A stretch of DNA of 64,000 nt, taken from Typhlomys cinereus. Its lineage: Eukaryota > Chordata > Mammalia > Rodentia > Platacanthomyidae. Positions 1 through 12,044 of this stretch are shown piece by piece. Position numbers and translations under genes: made by a program. Location of the stretch: positions 248,001 through 312,000 of the forward strand of contig JALPQD010000823.1 in assembly GCA_023101885.1 (NCBI GenBank). The letters run 5' to 3'. The notes beneath the pieces were generated by a model that saw only the letters and a list, made by a program, of their open reading frames with translations, made no database searches and was not told the origin of the DNA. The first letter of the stretch is position 1; each line of letters starts with the position of its first letter.

Positions 1-149
1 ACATAAACCTGGCTTTCTGGGGCCTGTGATCTGCACAGACCCTAGCTTCCCAGGGAAAAGGCTTGGTCTCAAACCATTCATGGGCATACAAGTGGGAGCT
101 GTAGGAATTGAATTCAGGCAGTGTTGCAGTTTGCCTGCATGGTTGCTGA

Positions 150-545
150 TAAATGACCATCAAACGGCTTAAGGGAACAAGGGTTTATTCTTTTGCGATT
201 CCCGGTTACAGTTCTCAGTCCAGCTTGACAGGAGAGCACTCACTAACACTAGGGCCGAGGGAACTGCCACACCATCACCACATAACAGCTGAGAGATGGA
301 CAATCCTTACTTGCCAGACCAGCATGCCTGGCCAAGTGAACAGAAGGACGCCAACTTCCTCAACCAGCTCTCAGTATTTTATTCACCTGTTCAGGGCCTA
401 GTCCCACCCACCATGGACTGGGCCTTCCCCATCAGCTAGACAATCTCTTGCAGGTTTGCTCTGGGCTTAACTCAACCATTAATTCTTCACAAATGTGCCC
501 GGAGCTCAAACCCTCAACAGTCCAGTTCACACCTGTGCCTAATTA
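150..545 (-). mobile_element. ERVL/MaLR-type LTR, minus strand
   Basis: It shares CCACCATGGACTGGGCCTTC-type sequence and layout with 6868-7245 and, reversed, 14290-14640. The family name is uncertain. Confidence 0.55.
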
Positions 546-1079
546 TGACAGGCAGGGTAAGAGGGAGCGAGGATATCGAGATTCAAGTCGAGTGTATTTG
601 TAAATGTACTGGTATTTATGCCAAAACCAGGAAACAGCACAGAAAAAAAACTCTTTTTTACAGAATAGTTAAACACACACACACCGTGAGAACAGATTGC
701 ATAGTGTGAAGCTACAAGAAAAATAGAAGTGACACATAGTGAATTTACGGAGCACACATACTGTTTCCAAGTACAGTTATAAACTCTGGTCAGGGTGTGC
801 AGTCCCATAGCAGTCTCATTGTTCTTTAGATCTGCAGGTAATATTCCTCAGTGGTCTTAAGACAATCAAAAGAGAAACATACAGGAAAAATATCTTGACC
901 CAGGACTGGTCCTGAGTCATGCCATGTGACGGCCTGAGCCCAGGCTGAGCAAGAATAAGCAGGAGGCATTATCATCTCTCACCTGCAGCTGCCTGCTTCA
1001 GGTGGCATCATTCATCCAACTTCAAGAGAGTGGGTCCTAGACGTTGGCATCCCCTACACTGGCCTTTAGTTATCCATTC

Positions 1080-1440
1080 ACCTGATGTAGTTATTCTTCT
1101 CTGTTGCAGTGAGAGAATCCTCTGATACAACCAGAATAAGGGGAGAAGAGCAAATTTATTTGGCTTACAGTTTCAGAAGGGAGGGACTATAGTACATCAT
1201 GATGGGAATTTCATAACAAAACGAATGACTTGGAGGCAGAAGGTGGAGGCTCGTTCAAGTCACTGTCACAAGAACAAATTGCCGGGAAGCAAGGGTGGTC
1301 TACGAAATCTCAGGGCCTGCCCCCTGTGGCTTCCCAAACATTGACATCAGCTAAGGATGCAACTCACATTCAAACTGGTGGCCTGAGACATCCCTGAAGA
1401 TCGTTGTCTGCATCAGTCACATTGTTAGCACTTCCAGCAT
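1080..1440 (-). mobile_element. MaLR LTR, minus strand
   Basis: TTATTCTTCTCTGTTGCAGT and AATTTATTTGGCTTACAGTT are the reversed MaLR 3' end, seen in many copies here. Confidence 0.65.
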
Positions 1441-1639
1441 GTAAGATTTGCTGAGTAAATGAGTCAGGTTCGGTATGTGAGTTTAGGTACATCACATTCC
1501 CGTCTGACTTGGAGCTACTCTAGCTGCAGAATGACTTAGTAGGATCAGTCAAGTAAGGATTGGCCATTTTCTGAGCTCCATCAGTATGTCAGCCCACTAG
1601 TTCCGTGGCAACATCCCACTCTTTTGGCATCAAATCCTG

Positions 1640-2040
1640 TTCTAGTTACTCTTCCTGTTGCCATGCTAAAATACTGTGACCCAAGCAACTTGAGGAAAAA
1701 GTTCTGGAGGGAAGAGTCCTTCATAGCAGGGATGCAAGGGTGGTAGACAAAGGTGTGGGGATAGGAGTAGGGGGAGGCCAGTTGTCTATGCCTTATTTAG
1801 GAAGGGGACAAGGAGGGACAGAGAGAAAGTAAGGAAGACAGAAAGCCAGAGAGGGAGGGAAAGAGGAAAGGAGGGAAAATAGGAAGTTAGACTTGGTTAT
1901 CCCCTCTCAAGACCGACCCCCAGTGACATACCTCCTAAAGGTTCCATAACCTTCCCAAACAGCTGCACAAACTGAGGGTCCCAAGTGTTAAAGACACATG
2001 AACCTGTTGGGAACAATTGACATTCAAGCTATGGCAATTA
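1640..2040 (-). mobile_element. MaLR LTR with GGGA-rich tract, minus strand
   Basis: It begins TAGTTACTCTTCCTGTTGCC, carries a (GGGA)n/(GGAA)n purine tract at 1795-1880, and ends near TTGACATTCAAGC. Confidence 0.6.
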
Positions 2041-2599
2041 GGCACTTCATACTCACACACCGCTCAGAAATATTAATTAACATGTTACAGTCACCCTCTG
2101 GGATAAGTAGAACCAGAGCTCAAATCCAAGCCATTCAGTCTGTGAGATCTTCTCGACCACCATCCAAAGGCTATTACTACATTTTACAGCAGTCGTTGCC
2201 TTTTCTTCTTCCTTTTTTCTTTTTTCTTTTTTAAGTAAAGTTTGTTTATAAGACACACTATGCTTAGAAAGTCAGTTTATATGACAGACTATGGCTGTTC
2301 TATGATCACACGACATTGGAGAGTCTCACCTGAACAGTTCTGAGCAACATCACCAGAAAAGGACAAGATTTGTCCTCTGCCCTGGACACCTATTATGTCT
2401 GAGCCTCGATACCACTGTGGAAGGAGCCTTGGGCTGCTCCTATAAGCCACTTACTGAATTAGAGGCGAAGGATATGGGAGAGCTGCTGTTAAATGGTTTC
2501 TGACTTACATGCCCTTCTTAAACTGGTGGGGAACAATTATTACCTTGCTTGCTAAAAATATGTGTTAATAATCCACAGTTTCAATTGATGACTGTTCTT

Positions 2600-2730
2600 A
2601 CATATGCATATATGTGTGTGAATGTAGACACAAATATATATACACACACGTATATATTGATGCAGGTCTTTGTATGTGAGTATATGCATGTGTTTTATAT
2701 ATATACATATATATACATAAAAATGCATAT
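2600..2730 (+). repeat. TA/CA-rich degenerate simple repeat
   Basis: It is built of CATATA, CACACA, TGTATG and TATATA units with many interruptions, open in both strands by composition only. Confidence 0.7.
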
Positions 2731-3079
2731 AATAATATTTCTTTCCAATCACAGATGAGAGTTAAAAGTACTCCTCAAAGTTTGAGGATAAAGTTCAACC
2801 ATGACTTAAAAAAATTCTTCTCTTTTTCCTTAAAAATACAATATTTATTTGACTTTTTTTCATTTTTAAATACTTACCAGTTGAATTAATTACCACACTT
2901 CCCACAAAATAAGTACTGTGGGAAACGGCGCTCGTGTTTATCCTGTGGCTTTGCGTGCTCTGGAACAACGTTAGCATTCCTCTTACACAGACAAATAAAA
3001 AGTACTCTTTGTGGAGCCCTTTAAATACCTTTTATTTGGCATTTGAACATAATGGTTTTTTACTTCGCTTTTAAAATAC

Positions 3080-3430
3080 CTATATTAGTTTCCCAGGACC
3101 TTAGAAACAAGCCACAGCAAATGAGGTTTCTTAAAGCAAGAAAATTGCTCCTACAGTCTGGAAGCTAGAAGTGTAAAAATCAAGACCTCAAGAGGGGCCA
3201 AGCCTTTGGAAGCCTGGGACAAGAGTCTTCCTTGCTTCTCCCAGTTGTTGGTGACTCCATGACATTCTTGGCCTGATGTCACTCATCACAGTGGATCCAG
3301 GATGATGTTGTCTTTACTGATTGCATCTAAGACAGTTGCCATTTCCCAATATGGTTATATTCTCATGTTCAAAAGATTAGAATTCTAACATATCTGATTG
3401 GAGGACACAAGTCAACTGAAAACTGCCTTT
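3080..3430 (-). mobile_element. Old MLT1/MaLR-like LTR, minus strand
   Basis: AGTCTGGAAGCTAGAAGTGT, TTGGTGACTCCATGACATTC and TTGGAGGACACAAGTCAACT follow the order of a common old mammalian LTR. Confidence 0.55.
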
Positions 3431-3456
3431 TGAGCTGAATATTTTCTTTCAAGTTT

Positions 3457-3743
3457 TTTTAAAAAACTGTATTTATTTATTGTGTGTGTGTATATATATG
3501 TGTGTATCAGAAGGCACCATGTTTCCCTGTGGAGGACCAAGGGTGACTGCAGGAATCATCCTGGATGAGTCTACCTCCTTTTTGCCACCCTCTGGGATTT
3601 TTCCAGGCTCCACCCACCAGGGCCAGAAGTTCAGGGCCATGCATAGTTTCCACCTGGCATTTTTAAATGGGACTCAGGATCCAAACTCAGGACCTTTTGA
3701 TTGAGAGACAGAGTATAAAGCCACGAGCCATCTCTCCAGCCCC
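3457..3743 (-). mobile_element. B2-type SINE, minus strand
   Basis: The + strand ends CATCTCTCCAGCCCC, the reverse of the B2 head, and begins with an A/T-rich tail and a TG repeat. Flanking repeats TTCTTTCAAGTTT (3444-3456) and TTCTTTCAACTTT (3744-3756) differ at one base and are the target-site duplication. Confidence 0.88.
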
Positions 3744-4451
3744 TTCTTTCAACTTTAAAGGAGATTTATAGCTCTTATTCTTTTTAATACAGTGAGAGGT
3801 AACTCACGATGTTGCGTGAGAGTAAAATGAAAAAGTAAACACCTAACATTTGCTGTAACCTATTACATAGCATTTGTCATTGTCAAGAATAAGTTTGCTC
3901 AGTCAGCACACCATCGTGTTTAAAGAATTTTGACATCAGATAGAACCATGGCTGAACCTACTGGTAGGGGATTTGGGGGACAGATGGAAAGAAAACTTGA
4001 AATGATGTTTGGTAATTTGTTGCAACCAATAAAGCTTTGTGACTTTAGCATCTCTATATTTCATTTTTATCCGCTACTAATGAAGATAAGTACTAGTATC
4101 TGCTGTATAGCAGTATGAGTGTCCGATGGCTTAATATATCATTCTGCAGCATGTTACTCATGGGTTGCAGTGAATGTTAGCCATTATTACTATTATTAAT
4201 ATTATTCTCCACAAAATAACTTTTCTCTATTCCTTCATTACAGAATGACTTACGAGGATGTATAGAAATAACTGGCTTGCAAAATGTAGAAGAGAAAGTG
4301 TAAGCAGTTAAAATACTCATGTACTCCAAGCTAATCGTTCTCATTTAAGATGTTTGTAATTATTAGAGTTTTCAAGAAATAAGGTAACCTTGTTTCTGTC
4401 TAGTTGCATTACTTATCTATCACTGTAGAATTAAAGACCCTTAAGACTTAG

Positions 4452-4745
4452 AGTCCTGACTGGGGAGATGACTCAGGGGTTAAAGTTTTCCTAGAAAGAT
4501 AAAGAACAAGTTTGGATCCCTAGATCTCATGTAAAAGTGCTAGGTGGATATGGCAGTAGCTGCAATTCTGGCTCTGGAAGATGGATCCTGAAATCTCCAG
4601 AACAAAGCAATAAGTAGGTAGAGAAATCCAAGATGAACATCTAGTGTCACCCTTGGGCCTCCACAGACACACACACTCATGTGTTTTCTTGCATACACAC
4701 CCACAGGCATATACACCTTCATGCAAAAAAAATTAAAATCCTTTA
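4452..4745 (+). mobile_element. B2-type SINE
   Basis: The head reads CTGGGGAGATGACTCAGGGG, followed by a diverged body of the same family and a CA-rich tail ending in poly(A) near 4725. No clear target duplication was found. Confidence 0.75.
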
Positions 4746-4999
4746 AATTTTTATCACAGTTTCTATGAGTCAAGGAATCCAAACACATCTCTGTTTGGCT
4801 TCTCTGTTACAGTGCCTTACACAGCCAAAGACAAATCCTTGCCTTGTTCTTGGGGTTTCATCTGAGAACTAGAGTGGGGGGATGCATGGTTTTTCAATCC
4901 ATATTTATAGCTGTTATCCAGATCTAGGTCCTTAAGGACTATTAGACTGTACACACCTCTTGTAACCAGGCAGATAAAGAACACCAACACCACCAAAAG

Positions 5000-5480
5000 C
5001 AGACGCTGATGAACTGTGGACCCACAAGAGCCTCCTTCACTGGTGGGAACATAAATGGCACAGTCACCTTTGAAGACAGTTCCAAAGTTTCACGTAAAGC
5101 AAAACAGGCTCTCATCTGGGTCCCATGACTACCTTTATTTATCCAGGAGAAATCAAACTGTATCTATATAAAAACACTCACATGGACATTTATAGCAGCT
5201 TTATTCATAATTGCTGAAATTTTGGAGTAATCTGAGATGTCCCTTGGTATCTAAATGGTTAAGCTGTGGTATAGTTATACTATGTGCTACACTGAGAACT
5301 AAAAGTACATAGCACCCAAGTCATGAAAATAGATAGAGGAAGCTTACATGCGTGACAGTAAGTGACAGAAATCAATCTGAAAAGGTTAAATAGTCTATAG
5401 GTTCAGCTATATAGCATTCAGGACTGCAGTTGGGAGCAAAGGGCAGATGGGGCACTGAGGAGTTTTATTTTAATCAGTGA
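5000..5480 (+). mobile_element. Old L1 fragment (ORF2 end / 3' UTR)
   Basis: It contains phrases typical of L1 3' regions: CTTCACTGGTGGGAACATAA, CATTTATAGCAGCTTTATTC and CATAATTGCTGAAATTTTGG. Confidence 0.7.
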
Positions 5481-6130
5481 ATATTTGGCCTGGTTAGTTT
5501 TATTCAAGATATGTCAACATTTCCTTCCTAAGAGATGTGATGAGGCTCCTACCCAGGCTTAACAATTATAAAACATCATTCATTTATGTTATCATACTTT
5601 CTTGGTCTCTTTCACTAGTAGATATAAAAGGATTAAAATTTATTTTTTCTGTACTTAAAAATGATATCAACATTTTACTTATGCTTGTTTATTTGAGGGT
5701 CCAACACACAGATCTCATTTTTAGCCTAAATAAGACAATTTCTTCTTAAACAAGAAAAGAAACTACACATTCTAAAGCAGTTAAAATCTTCACTAAAATG
5801 TTCATTTCTTACCATGAATGGCTAGATGGTCTACTTTCCTAGAAAAAAAACACCAGAGGATTCTATGAATCTCCACCCTATCCTTCCCTTACCACTGAGG
5901 AATTAATGCAGTTCCATCAGCTGTCGTGCCACTGGACTGACAGTGATGGCAACTGGGAAGGTTATGCAGAGGTGAGGTGGGGCTAATTCCTCTCAATTTT
6001 GCTATGAACCAAAGAAGGCTTCACAACAGCGTTTAAAGCAACACAGGAGAACATACAGGAGAGGAAATAGTACATGAATATGAAAAACTCCTACTGATTA
6101 TGTGTACTTCCTGCAAGAGTTGCCTTTCCC

Positions 6131-6345
6131 TGCCCCTGAGTCCTTGCACCTCATCGGAGAGGAGGACCCAGAGGAGAGTTTGGCATGTACAGTAAAGGAT
6201 GCTCCAGGGATTGGGGGGGGGAGGCCCTGGGGGATGGAGAGAGAGGGGAGAGGGAAGGGTGAGCAGGGGGGTGGGGGAGAGGTGGAGGGAGGGAGGGGAC
6301 CCGTGTACCTGTTAAGTTTGTATGAGCGGAAATAAAAAAAAAAAA
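6131..6345 (+). mobile_element. 5'-truncated L1 3' end with G-rich tract
   Basis: It shares TCCTTGCACCTCATCGGAGA and CAGAGGAGAGT with copies at 10577 and 21683. A G-rich tract at 6212-6299 is followed by a conserved end (GTTAAGTTTGTATGAGCGGA) and poly(A). The perfect 16-base duplication AAGAGTTGCCTTTCCC at 6115-6130 and 6346-6361 proves a target-primed insertion. The L1 assignment is inferred from the G-rich 3' UTR, poly(A) and 5' truncation. Confidence 0.85.
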
Positions 6346-6867
6346 AAGAGTTGCCTTTCCCATCTTCGTGTGCTTTTGGGCAGGTGTCTTGATGCTTCAT
6401 TAAGGAGAAGGCTAATTACACTTGCTGGAGAGGAAACAGCAAGGGAATCATCTCTGTGTGCCCTTTACCCAGCAATGATCATTATCAATATTCTGCTGAT
6501 GTGACTTCCACTTTTGCTTTTTCTCAGTCCGTTTTATCTCACTGGAATGTTTTTGAAGCAAATCCTGGGTACCATATTATTCCCCCTGAAAATACCTCAG
6601 TGTACACCTTAAAAGGTGGTTTAAGCCTAATTTCAACATAGGTATTTGGTCTTTAAAATGTCCTTTTATGATTGGCATAGTTAAGTAAGGATCAGAATCT
6701 CTCATGTTGTGCTAAGTCTCATTAACTACTTGGTAGCTGCACACATTAGTGTTATTTGTTCTATTATTTGTTAAATGCATCAGAATGTCCTTCAGAATTT
6801 AATACATTGTAACTTTAACAGTGTTTCAGTTAATCTGCATGTTGTAGATAATTTCACTGCCAAATAG

Positions 6868-7245
6868 CTTAGGAGAACAAGGGCTTTCTTTTTTTCTCTC
6901 TCTCTAATGATTCTCTATGACAGTTTATAGTCCAGCTTGGTAGAAGAGTTCATATGAGCACCAGGAGCCAAAGAAACTGGCTACAGAATATCCACAAGAA
7001 TGCTGAAAGAGGACAATCCTCTTTTGCCAGACTGACTGAAAGTCTGCCAAAAGAATGCCAAAGTTTGAACCAGCTCTCTCCATATTATTCTCCTGCGCAG
7101 GAAATGTCCCACCCACTATGGGCTGGACTTTTCCTGCAGACTTGCTTAGGATTTGACCTAACTATCAAATGTTCATGGATGTGTCTAGAACTCAGCCTTC
7201 AGTTGTCAGGTTGACACCTATACATCTAACTAGCACAAACAGCTT
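6868..7245 (-). mobile_element. ERVL/MaLR-type LTR, minus strand
   Basis: It is the same family as 150-545: CCACCCACTATGGGCTGGAC and GTCAGGTTGACACCTATACA near its end. It includes a CT-rich stretch near 6890-6905. Confidence 0.6.
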
Positions 7246-8407
7246 AACTTATCTTCTCTCCTGAATATTTGTCACATTTTTTTGTTTATTTCTTAGATTC
7301 ATTCTGTAGAATAACAAAGATTTTGAATTCTTCTCTGAATAATGTTTTCAAATGCATACAATGGAATGTATAGGGAATATAAAAGGAAGAACATCAAGAT
7401 ATAGTCATTCAAAATATGTTAACATGAAACAATATATAGGCTTACCTATTAGGGCCAAGATCTAGTACAGAATCTATAATAATTTCTAACTATAATAATT
7501 TCTAAGAGACACCGACTATAAATATTTTGAGGTATCTGTAGCCACTATTATGTGATGAAAATAAATGCAAGTTATATTAGTTGAAAATCATAGAAATTTC
7601 CTTCTATTGATACATGTATTATATTTATAATTTTTTAAAAATGCTGCAGTTGTAGGACATTAAGAATAGAAATTCTCTTCCTTCGGCAAGTTCACAAGTC
7701 CTGAAATTTTCTATCCATAAGTTTCCTAATGTACACAGGCATTTTTGTGTATTTGTCAGAACATCATATCATAGCTGAATGTCTGGCTGTGCAACTTATA
7801 GTGAAGATTGGTCAGCAGGTGAGTTGCTGTCAAGTCTCATCTGTTCGTGAAGCAATTCTTCCTTCAGCCATTAGGACACATTCATCTAGTTGTATTCTTT
7901 CATTAGCTAGTGAAAAATAGTGATTTTATAATTCCATCATTCTTCCTTCCTTTATTCCCTTTAGTATTTCACAAAGAAAAAATATGGTTGCTCTGAAATT
8001 CAGTTCATATGATCAAAATATGACCAAATAGTTGGCTCGGTGATCACTAACTATTCTCTAGAATAGTTAGTATGTTGGTCTCTTATCAATCCCTAGTAGT
8101 GAACTTTGTTGACTATTTTATTTGTTTGCTTATTAACTAATTAGCTTTCATTTTATCTCAAAGAGCAACATAAATTAAAATGGAAATTTATTCATTGGAT
8201 GAATTTCATCCAATTATAATCCTTCTGGTTGATGTTCAAACTGTTTGATAGTAAGCTGGTAATGATACAGACTTCATAATGGCTTCTGCACTCCCTTTGA
8301 AAGTGAATTCATTAGCCTTGACCTTGCTTTTGGTGGAGAAAAAGTCCTGTTCTTATCTCATGCTCTAACTGGTCTAGACTTGAATCAGAAATCCTTATTA
8401 GGAATAG

Positions 8408-8770
8408 TTTTGGTTTGAAATGTGTTTCCCATAGTCTCATGTATTTGGAAAGTCATGGCACCTTTGAGAGGTGGAACCTTGCTAGAGGAAGGTAGTCACA
8501 GGGGGTGGGCCTTGAGGTGGATTAGTCCCACCCTACCTCTTGGAGAAGTCTGTTTTGGTAGCAAGCAGTCTTGCTGCTCTCAGCCTCCAAAATGTCTGCA
8601 GTGACTTAACCTGCCTCCAGCTTCTGCCAGCCAGCCATGCTGTGTTCAACAGAAAGACTGTTTCTCCCCTCTGGAACTGTAAGCTGAATAAATCTCCTTT
8701 TCTCCCTTAAGTTGCTTGACTTTGGGTGTTCTCTCATAGCAATAGTTAAGAGTAACCATTACAGGAATCC
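8408..8770 (+). mobile_element. MaLR (MST/MT-like) LTR
   Basis: GTGGAACCTTGCTAGAGGAA, GGTGGGCCTTGAGGTGG, TGGAACTGTAAGCTGAATAA and TTCTCTCATAGCAATAGTTA are sense MaLR landmarks, ending close to 8770. Confidence 0.75.
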
Positions 8771-9250
8771 TTAGTTGCTGGCATTTGTGAACCTCAGTCT
8801 GAGCACAAGGACTATTTGTTTCTATATGCTATGGAGCATTCCATTGCTACAGAATGGCAGTTTCCATTTGAAATGTCAGCTTATAGAATTTTTTTTAATA
8901 AAATCGTTGCTTTTTACATCTGGACTGGTTGTATTATGCTGAAAATTGTAATTCCCAATGCTAGTAACAAGATAACTTCTTTGCTATAGTCTGCAATATA
9001 TACTTAATAATTTAGAAATAATATTACAACTGGCAATGAGACCATTAATTTCACCTTAAGATTTGCTTGTAGATAATTTTATGTTTGGAATCTATTCAAT
9101 GAGCATGTTACACAAATACTGTGTTTTGGAGCTCAGAATGACTGTTTTCTCTATTTAGTTCTTTCAATACTGTAAAATAGATTTTTTCAGTTGGTATATA
9201 ATTTGGAGAGAGAATTTCTATCTTTTTTGATTTTTTAAAGAACACCATGT

Positions 9251-9675
9251 AGTTCACTGCAATGAGACTTGACTTTAGCAGACTCACACAATGGTTGACA
9301 TATCAACATGCCTCCATCGACTAGCAAAGATCTCAGGAAAAATCATTTCAAGCAGTAGGATCCTTAGTGAATAGGGTTAGAGTGGTACAGGGGAGTGCCC
9401 GTGTCAGTGGTCTGCCCAAGAAAGTACCACAGAGGCTGCTACAGTCACCTGAATCCATACAGAACAGGTGATTCAGAGAGAAACCCAGGACTCAGAAGCT
9501 GATGGACAGGAGGGTGGGAGGGAACGGGTTGGATCTACAAAAGGAAGAGAGGGAGGGAGGGAAGGGAAAAGGAGGGTAAGAAGTAAGGGTGAAAAGAGGG
9601 GCCAGGGTTATCTACTCATTGTGTTTGCTGATTTTATTTAATAATACAATAAAATAAAATTTAAAAAGAAAAAAT
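9251..9675 (+). mobile_element. L1-like 3' end with purine-rich tract
   Basis: It has GA-rich sequence (9520-9600) and then an AATAAAATAAAAT end. The short repeat ACCATGT at 9244-9250 and 9676-9682 may be its target duplication. Its purine tract resembles that of the element at 23753. Confidence 0.55.
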
Positions 9676-10576
9676 ACCATGTGTTCATAAACTTAATCTT
9701 TTTAAGTTTTGTATTCTTTTAAAGTTTCAAACATGAATTTACTGAATTTATGGTATCGTCACACCTTAATTCCTAAAATCCTTTTCCCCCTCCTTTTCGA
9801 GTGACAATCCTTTCTTTTCCGTCTTCTTCATGTCTTCATGCCTTTTCGAGTGTGTAACTCTCTTAGGTTCATCTGGCTTGTGTCTGATGGCATCTGCCCA
9901 AGTACTTGTTGGAGCATGAATCATGTATTATTGGGTATACCCTTGAGAAAAGCATCTTCCCTCCCCCCATCAGCATTAACCCTCACTAGACTTTGAGGTG
10001 TGGGACCTCTTGAGATCATTCCCCTTCTACAGCAAAACGTTGACAGGACAAATCCTGGACAGATTGTGTGGAAATGCACAAAACTGCAATGAATTCATGA
10101 ATGTATCAGCTCCGCCATGTTCAGAAGATACTGTCTGGTCACACCATTGCCCCCTCCAGACTCTGAAACCTTGATTTTATAGAACAAGTTATACCGAAAA
10201 ACTCCGTCTATTTCTCTTCTTGATCTTGTTTCTTTGCTTTCTGTAGGTGACCATTTTACTAGTTTGATTAATCCTCTCAGCATCTGTTAGTGAAGAGCAA
10301 TATAGATATTATCTGTGTGTATCACTTATAAAAGTACAATAAACATATGGACATCTGTATTGTCCCCTCTGCTCCTCTGCTTTACACAGAGTGAAAAACT
10401 CTAAACACTTTTGTGCACATTCCTTCTCCAATTTAATGAAAGGTGTTTCTGATTACTTCATATTGCACAAATTGAAATTTTTCTAATTTTTCTAATTCCT
10501 CAATAGTGATTCACTATTGATATGCACCAGCATTCATCAAACAATTCTTGAGTGATCGTCTATAGATTCATATTTT

Positions 10577-11231
10577 TATACATTTTTTATTATTATTTCC
10601 GTTCATACAAACTTAATAGGTACACCAGTTCCCTCCCTCCCTGCTCCTCCCCCTGAACCTCCTGCTCTCCCTCCCCTTACTCCTCCCTCCCCATCCCCCA
10701 GTGCCTTCCTCCCCAATTCCCAGAGAGTCCTTTATTGTCCATGTCTGACTCTCCTCTGGGCCCTCCTCTCCGATGACATACAAGGACCCAGTGGCATTTC
10801 CCTGAACCCTTTCCCGTGTTCCCCTTAAGCATAGGAACACTACTGTGGCTGTCAATCCCTTGCCTCCAAGGATCTTGGTGCCTTTAGCAGATGCTAGATT
10901 TGGTGAGGTCAATAGTGTGTTGGACATTGCGCAGGGCATGTAAAGTCCAATTATGATTACTTCGGCCCTAACTTGTGTGGAGTATCTTGCAAATCATTGC
11001 TCCTCCCATCCTTTTGCTCTAACAATCTTACCGCCCCCTCTTCTGCAAATGTCCCTGAGCTTCAGGATGGGGAGAGATTAGTCTGGCCTAGTTCTAGGTG
11101 GTTGATATAGAGTCTCTGAAGTTCTGGATTGTGGTTTGTTGATTTTCTTTTGCAGTTTTGCTGCTCCTGCAATGCCCTTCACTCCATCCTGCTGGGCACT
11201 GTATGTCACCCCCCTGGGGAGCTGGGGAGCT
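10577..11231 (-). mobile_element. 5'-truncated L1 3' end, minus strand, 655 bases
   Basis: The reverse complement contains the same 3' end as the copy at 6131 plus about 400 bases further upstream of the element. The duplication TATAGATTCATATTTT lies at 10561-10576 and 11232-11247. The C-rich tract (10620-10720) is the G-rich tract reversed. Confidence 0.85.
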
Positions 11232-11414
11232 TATAGATTCATATTTTATGGACTTTTTTTTAAATCCCTGTGATGTAATGGACAGGAAAAGCAGAGCTTG
11301 TATGTTCAAATTCCAGGACTTTTACCTTTCCAGTCTGGACTCTGCAGCATTATCACAGCATGAGAAATGGCTCAATGTATCGTATCGAGAAGGGGTTTAG
11401 AAATAGGAAAAGTA

Positions 11415-11627
11415 GGGACTGGAGACATGGCTCAGGGTTTAAGACTCTGCCTTGCAAGCAGAGAACCTGAGTTCGGATCCCAAATCCCACATAAAAATGT
11501 CAGGCAAAAGTGGCAGTGGTTTGTACTTCTGACTCTGAAAGGCAGACCCTGGGCAATCTCAGAGTGAAGCAAAAGAGGTAGAAATAATCCAGGATGATTC
11601 CCAAACTCAGCTTTGGGAGTTCATACA

Positions 11628-11673
<46 letters not shown>

Positions 11674-11724
11674 ATGCGCACACACACACCATCACCACCA
11701 CCACCATCATCATCACCATCATCA
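11415..11724 (+). mobile_element. B2-type SINE, older copy, with CA and CAT tail
   Basis: The head is GGGACTGGAGACATGGCTCA, followed by the B2/DIP-like body and then (CA)n 11629-11670 and a CAC/CAT tract 11690-11723. It is flanked by AGAAATAGGAAAAGTA (11399-11414) and AGAAGTAGGAAAATTA (11725-11740), 14 of 16 identical: its target-site duplication. Confidence 0.85.
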
Positions 11725-11740
11725 AGAAGTAGGAAAATTA

Positions 11741-12044
11741 GGGGCTGGAGAGGTGGCTCAGGGGTTAAGCCTCCGCCTTACAGGCGGAAGGTCCCGAGTT
11801 CGGATCCCAGATCCCACGTATAGACGCCAGACGGAAGCGGGGGCGGCCTGCGCTTCTGGTCCTGGTAGGGCGGAGCCTGTGAATCCCGGGGCAGAAGGAG
11901 GTGGAGGCGTCCATGGTGGTTCGCGAATTCGTCCGTGGTTCTACACATACACAGACACACACATCCACACACACACAGACACACACGCACGCGCACATAC
12001 ACACAGTTGAATAAATAACAATAATAAAAAAAAATTAAAAAAAA
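11741..12044 (+). mobile_element. B2-type SINE, young copy stacked on the previous one
   Basis: The head is GGGGCTGGAGAGGTGGCTCA. The GC-rich, CpG-rich body is nearly identical to the copies at 23398 and 43716, followed by a CA-rich tail and A-rich end. A perfect 17-base target-site duplication AAGAAGTAGGAAAATTA lies at 11724-11740 and 12045-12061. It re-used the 3' duplication of the SINE at 11415. Confidence 0.92.

Noticed and set aside
7478..7510. 16-base near-perfect tandem duplication (TATAATAATTTCTAA)
   Set aside because: A simple local AT-rich slippage event with no further structure.
8046..8071. 10-base-pair hairpin ACTAACTATT / AATAGTTAGT with 6-base loop
   Set aside because: Short, AT-rich and without context; expected by chance in 64 kb.
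11594..12010. 138-codon frame with His/Thr runs
   Set aside because: It is two SINEs and their CA/CAT tails.
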